From Incurvaria masculella (Eukaryota > Arthropoda > Insecta > Lepidoptera > Incurvariidae), in assembly GCA_946894095.1 (NCBI GenBank), contig OX335665.1, forward strand, positions 1,064,001 to 1,128,000: DNA of 64,000 bases, written 5' to 3'. The position numbers were made by a program, and so were the translations under genes. Position 1 is the first letter of the stretch, and each line of letters opens with the position of its first letter. The notes beneath the pieces were generated by a model that was given only the letters and a program-made list of their open reading frames with translations, did not search any database and was not told the DNA's origin. Below, in pieces: positions 10,037 through 20,649 of the stretch.

Positions 10037-10747
10037 GGTTGTCTATTAAATTCAAACCCAAATATCTAGATCCGAAGTTAAGTTATAGAATGAGTATAGA
10101 ATTAAAACCATTATGGGTATGACACTACGACTAGAGAGAATGGCGAGACGGTGAAATTTCCAATGTTATCCATACAAATTCTCTATCCACGTTGTTCATA
10201 GCATAAGAACCTTCGATATGTCGACTTCTCGCTAGCATTCTGTACATATTTTTTTTATCCAAATACAACTCTAACAAATGTAATGTTCCCCTCATAGACC
10301 CCTTAGCGGTCCGTGGCACCAATTCTGGGGGTCCATGTTTGATATGATGACAATACAAACATTTTCACTTTCACAGATCACTTTTTCTGTGGTTTTAAAT
10401 AAAAAGTTTTTTTTTTATTCCTAGTTTTCTTTTGATGATTGAAATCCAGAAAATCCACGAATAAAAAAACCTTTGGTAATCCAGAGGCCATGAAAACTGA
10501 GACGTCTCACTTGAATATAGTTTTCAAGAGTATTTTGGTCGAAATTTTCCGGCCGATAATCTGACGAAGAAGTTATACAGCGGCGTCTGTAGCTTGAATT
10601 CGAGGACGTAAATCAGGTGCGGGCATTACTTGCACTGTTGTAATTATTTTCCAAGCGTACTTAATCCAAATGATGATTCTGTCTCAAACAAAACAATAAC
10701 CTTTACATTTGGGGTCATAGGACCTACTTTACAAATGTACAATGATC
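10037..10747. other. No gene recognised
   Basis: Intron sequence without a recognised repeat or domain. Confidence 0.55.
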
Positions 10748-11668
10748 TTAAGGTGGGCCCGTAAGCATCAGAAAATTACGCTCCCCATACAAACGTAGTT
10801 TACTAATCATTTGAAAACCACTGTTCCAATTTGCTTGATATTTGGAACTTAAGGTGGCCCATCCCGCTCATCTCCCCATACAAAAGGGGAAAGAAGATCA
10901 CGCCCATATTTCTTGTCAGAGATCCAAAATTTTGCTCAAAATAGCTTTACTTGATCGAACTAGATGTCTGATGACCATTGGCATTGTAAAATTGTGTTTG
11001 GTTTCTAAGTTATAAGGTCCGAAAGTTCGAATTTTTCGCGCGTTTTATACAATAACTTTGGAGGTGGATTACGCAATGATAATTAAGAACATCTTAAAAA
11101 GATTAGTCATCAGACATAGCTTATTTAATCAAGATTCATAATCTATTTGGTTTTTGTTAGATTTTTTACTACAGCGGTCGTGGTTTACTTTTAGCTATAA
11201 GTCGTTTTGAAATTAAAATTTTCGTAAATATTACCAAATCATACACTATGCACATTGTCTTTTTTGTGGACATGTTGCATCTTCCTCATCAGGGAGCCTG
11301 TCTTATTCTTTGAAACAGAGAAGGTCCCAGAGCGCAACAGCGGGGTTTTTTACCGTGCCCACGAATGAGTTAGGCCCGCCGGGTTGGGCCACCTTAATAG
11401 CAAGCAACAAATTTCTATGTCTGCACGTATATGTTTTTTCAAAAAATGTATCCCGTGTCACACGACATAGAAAAGAAAAATTGTATGAAGATTTTCTTTT
11501 GCCTGTTATTTGACTTGATTCAGATTTTTCAGCAAAACAAAAACGTGCAGGCACAGATATTTATTGTTGAATATTAGATACCAAATATCAAGCAAATCGG
11601 AATAGTGTTTTTCAAATGATTAGTAAACTGCGTTTGTATGGGGAACGTAGCTTACGGGCCGTTCTTAA
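10748..11668. mobile_element. TTAA-flanked MITE, family C, split by a family A element
   Basis: Inverted repeats of about 95 bp: the left begins TTAAGGTGGGCCCGTAAGC, the right (inverted) TTAAGAACGGCCCGTAAGC, and both continue 'AGTTTACTAATCATTTGAAA' and 'TTGCTTGATATTTGG'. Without the insert it is about 376 bp. Family A sits in a TTAA beside the left repeat. A fragment of the same family is near 24190. Confidence 0.85.
10849..11397 (-). mobile_element. TTAA-flanked MITE, family A copy 1
   Basis: Terminal inverted repeats TTAAGGTGGCCCATCCCG and TTAAGGTGGCCCAACCCG. The interior is shared with copies at 31673, 43067 and 44533 (545-550 bp), including 'CTTATAGCTAAAAGTAAACC' on the other strand. Oriented opposite to 43067. 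TTAA borders suggest piggyBac-type mobilisation. Confidence 0.9.
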
Positions 11669-11707
11669 GCATTAAATCAATGTGTGGAATACGCTGCAAA
11701 AATAATA

Positions 11708-11815
11708 CAATTGAGCAAAGGGCTCTGCACTCCAGAGGTCTGGGTTCAAATACCCGCCCCGTTCCATGCAGCTCAATGTAGCCGTGCTCATAAAGAGAAG
11801 GTCCTCGCTTATCAC
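11708..11815 (+). repeat. SINE fragment
   Basis: B-box region 'AGGTCTGGGTTCAAATACCC' joined directly to 'CAGCTCAATGTAGCCGTGCT'; the middle of the body is deleted. Confidence 0.7.
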
Positions 11816-11817
11816 CT

Positions 11818-12310
11818 ATTTTTTAGGGTTCCGTACCCAAAGAGTGCCAAACGGAACCTTATTGCTCTCCGCCGTCCGTCCATCCGTCCGTCTGTCACAG
11901 GTCTGTATATCATGAACCGTAATAGGCAGTCAGCTGAAATCTTCACAGATTGTGTATTTCTGTTGCCGCTTACTAAACCCGCTTATCAAATAATTAACAA
12001 ATGACAAACAAATATTTTCCATTCCGAAAATCTCATCAAATTATTAAAATTATAAACAATTCTTTAATTAACCTTCCTTCTCCTTCAAATATTTCTTCCT
12101 GATGAAATTTTGGATCTTTATTAGGATTATGTTTAATTATTTAAAAACTTAAAATATTATATATTAAAAACAAAACAAATAAAAAATTAAAAACAATTTA
12201 AAGTTAAAGGAGGCCACCATACAAGAAACGTGATTGATTTGGGTCAAATCTTCTATAATGGTGCGGAACCCTTCGTTAGCGTGTCCGACTCGCACTTGTC
12301 CGGTTTTTTC
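11818..12310 (+). repeat. TCCG-repeat element (GGGTTCCGTACCC family)
   Basis: Starts TTTTTTAGGGTTCCGTACCC, contains a short run of TCCG/TCCA units, the 'CTGAAATCTTCACAGATTGT' block, and ends near 'CTTGTCCGGTTTTTT'. Longer than other copies because of AT-rich sequence at 12000-12190. Confidence 0.85.
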
Positions 12311-12510
12311 GTGAACGCGGTGTGCTGGGCTTGTATCTATTGTATGTTTTGGTGGTTTAGTAGTAGCTATCCATGTCGTTAAATAAAATAAACAATTGCA
12401 CGTGCGCTGGGATCAAACCATAGGCTCCGAGCATTGGCCCAGAGCCATCATCCAGTATTGTATTCGTCAAATTGGAAGACAAGCTACACTCAGACAGTTC
12501 ATATGGCATT

Positions 12511-12805
12511 ATCATTTGCATCAATAAACATAACAACAATAAACATGCATACATCTTACAATTTCTGGCATATACCATCGTCAAACTCAAGTTTCAATCC
12601 TCAGATAGTACTTATCGGACTGATAGTACAAATTCACGTTTGTCAAAAGACGGATAGTCATTGCTGGAGAATTATATCTTCTATCACAATTATCTGACTA
12701 TAATTTAACTAATAAACAAATGGACTTGTTATATCGGATGGATAAGCAGAAGCGTACAAAAATCCGTCGAATAGTTATCCGGCTGTTTATCAGAGTTTTG
12801 AAAAA
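12511..12805 (+). mobile_element. MITE family D, copy 1 with left flank
   Basis: The MITE part starts 'TCAATCCTCAGATAGTACTT' (12594) and ends GAAAAATCA, like 22560-22793. The 80 bp to its left ('ATAAACATAACAACAATAAA') also precede copy 2 at 13330, so a larger unit is duplicated. The right terminus is cut by the family A piece. Confidence 0.8.
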
Positions 12806-12806
12806 T

Positions 12807-13327
12807 CACCCGGCGGGACTAACTCATTCGCGGGCACGGTACAAAACCGTGCTGTTGCGCTCTGGGACCTTCTCTGTTTCAAAGAAAATGACAGGGTCCG
12901 TGACGAGGTAGCAACATGTCCACAAAAAAGACAATGTGCAAAGTGTATGATTTGGTAAGATTTACGAAAATTTTAATTACAAAACGACTTATAGCTAAAA
13001 GTAAACCACGACCGCTGTAGTCATAAATCTAACGAAAACCAAATAGATTATAAATCTGGATTAAATAAGCTATGTCTGATGACTAATATTTTTAAGATGT
13101 TCTTACTTTATCATTGCGTAATCCACCTCCAAAGTTCTTGCATAAAACGCGCAAAAAATTCGAACTTTCGGACCTTATAACTTAGAAACCAAACACAATT
13201 TTACAATAATAACGGACATCAGACATCTATTTCGATCAAATAAAGCTATTTTGAGCAATATTTGGGATCTCTGACTAGAAATATGGGCGTAATCTTCTTT
13301 CCCCGTTTTAATGGGGAGTTGAGCGAG
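12807..13327 (+). mobile_element. MITE family A, copy 2, ends missing
   Basis: Interior of family A from CCCGGCGGG to GGGGAGTTGAGCG; both TTAA termini are lost. Unlike other copies it has an open frame of about 44 codons ending DEVATCPQKRQCAKCMIW, followed by a donor-like GTAAGA. A relic of a transposase C-terminus is possible but unproven. Confidence 0.75.
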
Positions 13328-13329
13328 AT

Positions 13330-14103
13330 CATTTGCATCAATGAACATAACAACAATAAACATGCATACATCTTACAATTTCTGGCATATAACATCGTAA
13401 ACTCAAGATTAAATCCTCAGATAGTACTTATCTGACTGATAGTACAAATTCACGTTTGTCAGAAGACGGATAGTCATTGCTATCACAATTATCTGACTAT
13501 AATTTAACTAATAAACAAAGGGACTTATTATGTTGTCGGTGGTCGGTAATATGCTGGTGAGAAGGTTCGCCAGGTGCACGAAACAAGTGAAACGGACACT
13601 GTTTACAGCGTACTGCCAAGCGTTCTACACGTGTCAGCTGTGGACGAACTATGCAAAAAGGTCGCACGATAGCATTCGTGTTCAATATAATAACACGTTC
13701 CGGCAGCTGATGGGCCTGCCGCGCCACTGCAGCGCATCAGGTATGTTCTGCGAGGAGCGTGTCAACACGTTTAATTCTATCGTGCGGAACCGGATTGCCC
13801 GATTTTGGTCTGGAATCAGGTTGTGTTCCAATACAATTATTCGTTAGATGATTGGTTCCACTCAGCAATCTTTCAGAAATGGAATGGGATTTTGCTTTGT
13901 GACTGATTTTATCTTTTTTAATATTGTATTGATGTTATTATAAATTTTTCTTAGCTAAATGTAAAAATATTGACAATCTATGGACCTTGGGTCTGCCAAT
14001 AAACAATATTATTATTATTATTATTATATCGGATGGATAAGCAGAAGCGTACAAAAATCCGTCGAATAGTTATCCGGCTGTTTATCAGAGTATTGAAAAA
14101 TCA
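13330..14103 (+). mobile_element. MITE family D, copy 2, split by a LINE fragment
   Basis: Left part to 13527, right part 14029-14103 (TCGGATGGATAAGCAG to GAAAAATCAGCCC). Copy 1 shows the unsplit sequence GGACTTGTTATATCGG. Together with 12511-12805 it forms a direct duplication around a family A element. Confidence 0.8.
13528..14028 (+). mobile_element. LINE 3' fragment inserted in MITE D
   Basis: An open frame from 13530 (105 codons) carries KRTLFTAYCQAFYTCQLW and FRQLMGLPRHCSASGMF, typical of the region after the reverse transcriptase core in non-LTR elements, then a 3' UTR, AATAAACAA and a (TTA)n tail. 5'-truncated. The target was a TTAT site in the MITE. Confidence 0.8.
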
Positions 14104-14630
14104 GCCCATAATAATAAAAACTAAGCTAAATATTTCAAGGTAATTATTAGTCATAGGTATGTATGTAAAAAAAGGTAAGTATGTTATATCAGGAAACCAC
14201 AATCGCTACAAGGCTGGTGACAATGGCGGCTTGATTACAGAGGGGTAGGCAGAGGAAACAGATTGTGTTATAGACACAATGAGACGGCGCACGGCCGCGG
14301 GGCTGGGGTTGAGTCGAATCACGACCCATATTTTATTTGCAGTAAGTACTGTGCAAGTAGGCGGAAACATGCCGCCATATCACCATGAGGCAATCTCTTA
14401 GTGGTAACTATTGGTTGATATCAAAGTTCTCTCAACTTGCAACAAGCAAAACTTGCCCGACAGTTCCAAGACTATTGGAAATCAATGAATAAGCAGTTTA
14501 AGCCTTTTCAAAGGGACTCTAAATCTCCCTGACTCTGATCTGAATCCATGACCTCTGGCATAGGAGGCAAGTGCACGTGGCACTAATCTACGAGTCGAGC
14601 CACTCCATAATATCCACAGTAAATATACTT
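14104..14630. other. No gene recognised
   Basis: Mixed sequence with a GC-rich patch near 14285-14310. At 14550-14610 'CATGACCTCTGGCATAGGAG' is a trace of an inverted SINE head. Nothing else recognised. Confidence 0.5.
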
Positions 14631-14925
14631 TTTAGGGTTCCGGACCCAAAGGGTAAAAAGGGAACCCTATTACTAAGCCTCCGCTGTCCGTCCGTCCGTC
14701 CGTCCGCCCGTCCGTCACAGGGCTGTATCTCATGAACCGTAATAGTTAGGGAACTGAAATTTTCGCAGACTGTGTATTTATTTTGCCGCTACATCAACAA
14801 ATAGGTAAAATAAAAAAATATATAAAAATTAAAGGGGGGCCCCATACAAGAAACGTGATTTTTCGGTGTTGATGGTACGGAACCCTTCGTGTGCGAGTCC
14901 GACTCGCACTTGGCCGGATTTTCGT
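14631..14925 (+). repeat. TCCG-repeat element
   Basis: TTTTTAGGGTTCCGGACCC start, (TCCG)n, 'GGGCTGTATCTCATGAACCG', TTGCCGCTA, then the GAGTCCGACTCGCACTTGGC end. Confidence 0.9.
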
Positions 14926-14942
14926 GCTAAGCAGGTACGTCG

Positions 14943-15000
14943 ATTATTCCAAGGAATGTGATATGTATGTATGTATAATCGACCGTGAAGCAAGAACACA
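14943..15000 (+). repeat. Fragment of tRNA-like TIR element T
   Basis: 'CCAAGGAATGTGATATGTAT' and ATAATCGACCGTGAAGCAAG are the left end of the element at 38430-38646 and 50513; the rest is missing. Confidence 0.65.
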
Positions 15001-15398
15001 TTTTTCCTGTGTGTGACCGTATGCCTTTCGAAGTAAATATTGTTCCCGCCCCTTGGAAATCCGAGCTTTTTGTGCCAGATAAAGAGTCCCTGAGGAAATG
15101 AGGGATGTTTGATAAGTTTTGCGGCGGTTATATTTTTTATTTTCGTTATCTCGCCGTGGGCCCCTCGATAGATATTTTTTTCGCACTTTTACCCCTCTTG
15201 AAATATGGCCCGGATAAAGGACGTCAGGTTGAGTATGTTTTGCGGTGTCTTTTGATGGGCTGCGCGTTTGTAAGCTCAATTGTGCCCGCAATGGCGTCAA
15301 ATTATTCTGGTAAGCCATCGTCAATCTTAGTTAAATTAGGATCTCGTGGCCCGAAAGGAACCGCGAATGTTTTTCTCTACGTGTGCTTCCGGTATACT
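15001..15398. other. No gene recognised
   Basis: Short open frames on both strands, no recognised domain. Confidence 0.5.
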
Positions 15399-15771
15399 TA
15401 GGGTTGCCTACTCTAAAATTTGGCAACCCGGACAAGACGTGATAATACGCGTGAAACCCCGGATTTTAGAGCCCAGAACTCGGACATGTCAACAGGTTTT
15501 TTAAACAGTCAGTGTAATAAAAACACAGTTGAAAAGATCACCTTTTTATTTATTTTCAGGTCTTAAAATAAATTTAGTGATCTTTTATCTTCATTTGAAA
15601 TGTACTTACCTAATAAAACAGAATATTAATTCAGTATGTTACAAATTGTTTTACAAATCAGTGAGATACTGATAGTAAACCCGGACTGCGAATAAGGCCC
15701 CGCCCTGACGCTCCCCGGATGCCCTCTAAACTACGACAAATCCGGGGAAACTCAGACGGATGGCAACCCTA
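15399..15771. mobile_element. TAGGGTTGCC-ended MITE
   Basis: TAGGGTTGCC at the left is matched by GGCAACCCTA at the right, with CCCCGGATTT and its complement further in. Such GGGTTGCCA ends with CCGG words are common in insect non-autonomous DNA elements. I cannot confirm a target duplication. Confidence 0.6.
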
Positions 15772-15930
15772 GAGATCTGGCAACCCCTCTGAGATTTAAA
15801 AATTGTTAGAAATGCATTCTTTGTCCATTGGCCAAGGCACAATTTTGCACAGCGACTGCAATTCAACTAGAGAGAAATCTTACAGGTCCTAACGGTTCCC
15901 TATCGCTAAAAGTGGTCAGATCACTTATTT

Positions 15931-16224
15931 AAAAACCGGCCAAGTGCGAGTCGGACTCGCACACGAAGGGTTCCGTACCATCTTACAAGATTTACCACCA
16001 AACAATGACTTGATTTGTATGGGCCCCCTAATTTTTTTATTTTTTTTTATTTTACCTATTTGTTGTTATGGCGGCAGTATAAATACACACTCTGTGAAAA
16101 TTTCAGCTGCCTACCTATTAAGGTTCATGGGATACAGCCCTGTGACAGACGGACGGACGGACGGACAGCGGAGGCTTAGTAATAGGGTTCCGTTGGCACC
16201 CTTAGGGTACGGAACCCTAAAAAA
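15931..16224 (-). repeat. TCCG-repeat element
   Basis: Full-length reverse copy: AAAAACCGGCCAAGTGCGAG, then GGACTCGCACACGAAGGGTT, through to (GGAC)n and GGGTACGGAACCCTAAAAAA. Confidence 0.92.
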
Positions 16225-16232
16225 CCCGAAGA

Positions 16233-16433
16233 CTAATAAACTGATATTTGTCATGAACTGTTGCATATGACATGAATTGTTGATACTCGTCAATTCATAT
16301 TAATTTAGCGTGTTTATCTGTGAGTCTAAATACTTTTGTAAATTTAGACTAAGTGGACGTTGAAAAAAAAATCCTAGCTGAGTTTCTTGCCAGTTCTTCT
16401 TCGCTGGGATTTCCCCGAACTGGCTAATGATTT
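16233..16433 (+). repeat. Repeat R, copy 2, cut by the LINE
   Basis: 'CTGATATTTGTCATGAACTG' to 'CCCCGAACTGGCTAATGA', where the LINE tail begins. Its sequence continues in copies 1 and 3 with TAAAATATGAC. Confidence 0.75.
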
Positions 16434-19147
16434 ATTTATTTATTTATTTAGGAAATCAACAGCTTATATTGACAAACATGTTAACAGAAAATCTTATACT
16501 AAAATACAAGCCAATTATAGATTTCCACTTAAGTATTATAATGTTATGTAGATATTTTATAGTTCGTGTTATTTAATCTTTGTGCATTTGATCTAATACT
16601 AATTTGCGGGGGAGTAAGGGTATAGGGTGCATGTGAGTAGTGTATGCAAGGGTGTGTATGCGTATGTGTGTAGGTGAAAGAGGATGAGAGGGTGTGTGTG
16701 TGCGTGTTGATGAGGGAGGGTGTGTGGATGAGTTTTTATGTGAATTATTAGCACTAGTTCTATAGGATTAATGGTAAAACAAAAGGTACATGAACCTCCA
16801 AATTTATTTTATGGCATGAGTCTCTTTTCTAGTATTTTGGCCTTAATATTGTTTTTGAACGTTATTTTTGTCGTTGACAAAGGGTCTACATTGTTGAACA
16901 TGTTATTATAGGTGTTAACGATCCGTGTGCATACTGAGTTGTGAGTGTAATTTGTCCGATGTAACGGTATATAAAACAGTTGAGTGTGCCGTGTGCGCCG
17001 TGCTGGTGCATTGTAACCAATCTCTCTAACAAGTTCCGGGCAGTCCACTCGACTGTTTACTAAGTCATATAAAAATGCCATATCCAGAACTAACCTTCTT
17101 TCTTCTAATGTTAAAATATTATAATGATTGCAGCTATTTAAATAAGAATCGAACTTAACTTTGCATTTAAAATTTAGGAATTTCACGAATTTACTTTGCA
17201 GACGTTCAATTTGCGATTTATGAGTTGTATATTGAGTGGACCATATACATGAGCCATACTCAAGAACACTACGAACGTACGCAAAAAACATCACTTTTAG
17301 ACATTCAATGTTTGAAAAAGGCTTACCTATTCTCATCACAAATCCGAGGTTTTTGTATGCCTTGGTAGTAACTGCATCTAAATTTTCTGTAAAAGATAGT
17401 TTTGAATCTAGAAGGATCCCTAGGTCTTTGACTGTATTGACTTTAGATATAGGGACGGTTTGTATTGTGTAATTGAATATTATAGGGTTTTGACCCCGAG
17501 TAAATGAAATTTGTTGACACTTATTAATATTGACGTTAATTCTGTTTAGTGCATAGTATATTGATAGTGAATTCAAATCTTCTTGAAGCTGCTCACAGTC
17601 TTTAGGGTCTTTGATTACTTTGATTACCTTTTTGTCATCGGCATACATAGAGTGTTCAGAAAATTTAAGTGATAGACCAATGTCAAAGAGGTAAGCATTG
17701 TAAAACAATGGGCCCAGAAGAGAACCTTGAGGTACACCGGATGGTATATCAACAAAGTTCGATCTAAAGCCTCCCATGACCACAGCCTGTGACCTATTCG
17801 AAAGGTATGAGACCACCCACCGAAGCAGGTCCCCGTGTATGCCAAGATGTTTAAGTTTGTGTGTCAGGATGATGTGATCTACACGATCGAAAGCTTTTTC
17901 GAAATCCGTGTAGATGACATCAACCTGACCGCCCCTTTCCATGTTTTTTAATATATACTGAGTGTATTGTGCTAGATTTGTGGTGGTCGATCTGCCTTTC
18001 AGGAATCCATGCTGAGCTTCTGATATACTATTCGATATTGTTAAATATATGGCATCATAGACATATTTCTCAAAAAGTTTACTAAAAATATTTAAGATTG
18101 AGATTCCCCTATAGTTTTCGATTTTAGTTTTCTTGCCTTTCTTATGGATCGGAGTTATATGCGCCTGCTTCCATAACGTAGGGAAAACGCCTTCATGTAT
18201 TGAACGCTTAAAAATTATAAATAGTGGGTATATTAGTGAAGAAGCACAATGTTTAATATATATTGGAGAAACTCCATCGCTGCCCGGACCTTTATTGATA
18301 TCTACATTGTTTAGAAGCCTTTGAATATTTTGTGGTTGTATGTCAATTGTATGAATGTGTCCTGTATAAAGGTGCTCAGTCGGAATTCTTAAAAAGTTCT
18401 CATAATCATCTAGTGGCTGCTGAAATACGCTTCGAAAGAAGTCACTGAAACCATCGCAGATACATTTTTGATCGGTAATATTGTGTTGGCCTAGAGAAAA
18501 AGATTGAGGGTAGTTAGACGTTCCTTTTTTTGTTTTAATATAAGACCACAATTTTTTGGGGACGCTTTGAATAGAGTTTTGTATATTCTGAATGTAATTG
18601 CCGTAACAATCTCTCTGCATTTTGTGATATCTTTGCCTTAATAGGTTAAATTCATCATAGTCTCTTGGATTTTTAAACCTTTTCCAGCGACGATGCATGC
18701 GCGATTTACTTTTAATCAGTTTTATCAGAGCTTTGGTATACCATACAGGGTAAATTTGTTTTTGTCTTTGTCTATAACAAGGTATGTATTTGGCAAAAGT
18801 TTCATATATAATTCCGTAAAAAAAGTTTGTAGCCAAATCTACTGTTTCCAACTGTAATAAAACACTCCAATCAACGTTATCTAAAAAGCATTTAATTTTA
18901 TCATAATCTCCCTTTCTAAAATTCAATTTTTCTTTAAATGCCTCAGTAAATGGTTGAACTAATAAATCAGATACGTCAATTTGAAACGATGGGTGCAAAA
19001 CATCTTCTTTAATCAGCGCAAAGTCACACCTATAAATGTCTAAGGTGAAATTACTAAACACAAGGTCGAGGGTGTTACCGCATGAGTTTTTTAAATTATT
19101 ATGCTGACTTAGTCCCATGAGGTTAAATTCTTCAACTACTACTATTT
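16434..19147 (-). mobile_element. Non-LTR retrotransposon (CR1/Jockey-like), 5'-truncated
   Basis: On the minus strand: the end of an endonuclease domain, a reverse transcriptase, a 3' UTR rich in GT (16600-16735) and a (TAAA)n tail at the left border. No long terminal repeats. The upstream end stops inside the endonuclease region and is joined to an unrelated short element. Confidence 0.9.
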
Positions 19148-19289
19148 CAGCAGACGACTGACGGATGCCTCCTTGACAACGAGCTGAATGATTAGCTCGA
19201 AACGTCGGAGAATGCCAAACATTTTTCAAACAATGAAAAGATACAGTATAATATTTAATGTTTAGGAAGGCAGGGCCTATTTCACCCAC
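16809..19289 (-). CDS. Reverse transcriptase of a non-LTR element, 826 codons
   Basis: Copies element RNA into DNA at the target site. Near residue 70, GNTLDLVFSN then HPSFQID resemble the end of an exonuclease-endonuclease-phosphatase domain. The reverse transcriptase follows: LNNVDINKGPGSDGV, YRGISILNIFSKLFEK, DFEKAFDRVDH (about 464), SGVPQGSLLGPL (about 520) and the catalytic YADD (about 548). The C-terminal part has RRTRHTQLFYIPLHRTNYTH, shared with the fragment at 33636. There are no stops or frameshifts. The first 45 or so residues are read from a different repeat, so this start is not the original one. Without a complete endonuclease or ORF1 it is probably inactive. Confidence 0.9.
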   Translation of the reverse strand: MGEIGPAFLNIKYYTVSFHCLKNVWHSPTFRANHSARCQGGIRQSSAEIVVVEEFNLMGLSQHNNLKNSCGNTLDLVFSNFTLDIYRCDFALIKEDVLHPSFQIDVSDLLVQPFTEAFKEKLNFRKGDYDKIKCFLDNVDWSVLLQLETVDLATNFFYGIIYETFAKYIPCYRQRQKQIYPVWYTKALIKLIKSKSRMHRRWKRFKNPRDYDEFNLLRQRYHKMQRDCYGNYIQNIQNSIQSVPKKLWSYIKTKKGTSNYPQSFSLGQHNITDQKCICDGFSDFFRSVFQQPLDDYENFLRIPTEHLYTGHIHTIDIQPQNIQRLLNNVDINKGPGSDGVSPIYIKHCASSLIYPLFIIFKRSIHEGVFPTLWKQAHITPIHKKGKKTKIENYRGISILNIFSKLFEKYVYDAIYLTISNSISEAQHGFLKGRSTTTNLAQYTQYILKNMERGGQVDVIYTDFEKAFDRVDHIILTHKLKHLGIHGDLLRWVVSYLSNRSQAVVMGGFRSNFVDIPSGVPQGSLLGPLFYNAYLFDIGLSLKFSEHSMYADDKKVIKVIKDPKDCEQLQEDLNSLSIYYALNRINVNINKCQQISFTRGQNPIIFNYTIQTVPISKVNTVKDLGILLDSKLSFTENLDAVTTKAYKNLGFVMRIGKPFSNIECLKVMFFAYVRSVLEYGSCIWSTQYTTHKSQIERLQSKFVKFLNFKCKVKFDSYLNSCNHYNILTLEERRLVLDMAFLYDLVNSRVDCPELVREIGYNAPARRTRHTQLFYIPLHRTNYTHNSVCTRIVNTYNNMFNNVDPLSTTKITFKNNIKAKILEKRLMP
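19148..19235. repeat. Piece of the short 6273/9816-type element
   Basis: 'GCCTCCTTGACAACGAGCTG' and 'AGCTCGAAACGTCGGAGAAT' then AACATTTTTCAAAC match the two TSD-flanked elements. It abuts the truncated LINE and adds codons to its frame. Confidence 0.75.
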
Positions 19290-19352
19290 TCCTGAAATGG
19301 TTTAATCACCACAAATTAAAGGCCTTTCTTAGCAGCTAGCAATCAATACCAA
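19270..19352. mobile_element. MITE family E, left part
   Basis: 'TTTCACCCACTCCTGAAATG' to GCAATCAATACC, the left half of the family (complete at 51486). The right half resumes at about 19826. Confidence 0.65.
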
Positions 19353-19825
19353 ACTCAAACTCAAACTCAAACCCAAAATCTTTATTGGTTCATACAACAT
19401 AACTTACTATATTAACATATTTATTTAAATGAAGACTTGTCAACAGTGTGGATAGTTCGTCGTGTTGTATGCCAAATGGCGCTATCTCAGCTTGCCTTGC
19501 TAGTCGAACTATACAGGCTGCTGTTTTTCAGCTAGGACCTATGTGTGAAGTGGTGAGAGGGTGTGTGAGGGTGTGAGAGGGTGTGTGAGGGTGTGTGAGG
19601 GTGTGTGTATGCTGTAATATAATGCTTATAATAAATGCTATAAAATGTTTATTTTATGTTTGGCGATAACATATATACATTAGTAATTTGTTAGGTAAGA
19701 CAATAAAAATAATTCTATTAAATATGCTTTATAACCTGATCCACTCAGATTTCACTATTCCTTCTTTGCTGCTCTAGTAACAGTCTCTTACACGCAGTTC
19801 TAAACGCTGTAATGCCTTGATGAAA
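19353..19825 (-). repeat. Probable LINE 3' UTR fragment
   Basis: Read on the minus strand it ends AATAAAGATTTTGGG followed by (TTTGAG)n, a common non-LTR 3' end, and carries a GGGTGTGTGA minisatellite at 19558-19605. It splits a family E copy. Non-coding. Confidence 0.6.
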
Positions 19826-20015
19826 ACCAAGATAAACAGCCCTTTAAGTGCCGATTTAAATAAATCAGTACTTGGTGAAAACCAGGCTAAGGGTCTATTT
19901 CACCTACTGCTGATTAGCATACCCGCCTTTCTTAGCAATTAGCAATCAATACCAGCACAAGATAATCAGTACTTTAGTTATAAAGGTTCTTTAAGTGTTG
20001 ATTAAAAATAAATCA
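19826..20015. mobile_element. MITE family E, right part plus a second copy
   Basis: 19826-19888 completes the split copy (CCCTTTAAGTGCCGATT to CTTGGTGAAAACCAGG). 19891-20015 is another copy, from 'TTTCACCTACTGCTGATTAG' to CAGTTTTCACTT, with the intact site TTCTTTAAGTGTT. Confidence 0.7.
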
Positions 20016-20302
20016 GTTTTCACTTAGTTCGAGTAACCAATTTACTTAGTTGGCTACATTTTAACGTTGCAAGACGGTTGTTAATATCGGAATTACAGCT
20101 AGATTTACTCGTTTTTTTTTTCAGTGAACTCACCGACGCAAGGCTCAAAGTAAAGCTCACAGATAAACTGCTCAAAGAGCCGTCAAAATGTGCACATCAA
20201 TCACGCCCCAGTGTCTACACAGTGTCGGCAGCGGTTTGTGCAGAATGTAGATAAATATTCCCCGGAGGCGTGGCGTCAACAGCAGTTATAAGTACTCCGC
20301 GC

Positions 20303-20649
20303 GTCTGCCCCCGGGAGACTTCACCCTTCAGAGGTCCGGGTTCAAATCCTCGCCTCGTTAATGCACCACTTTTTCTCTCTTTCCGAGTCGGATATGTGCA
20401 TTTTGTCACGAATGCGAGCTGCCCCATGGTTCTGAATCCACGTAAAACTGTAGTACCCATTACTTACTTACTAGGTGGTAGGGTTAATACGGCCCAGGTT
20501 GGTACCATAGCATTGAATGAATTATGGTCGAAGCGGCAATGAAAATTGTCCGTGTTTTCCATCGAGTTCAATGTAGCCGAGCAATATAAAGAGGCACCTA
20601 GTTCCGGTCAGTTCGGGATTAGGCATCCATGTCCAGTAACATAAAAAAA
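20303..20649 (+). repeat. tRNA-headed SINE copy
   Basis: B box GGTTCAAATCC, 'CGTAAAACTGTAGTACCCAT', body with 'ATGGTCGAAGCGGCAATGAA', tail 'CATCCATGTCCAGTAACATA' and A-run. Shortened in the 3' body. Confidence 0.85.
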
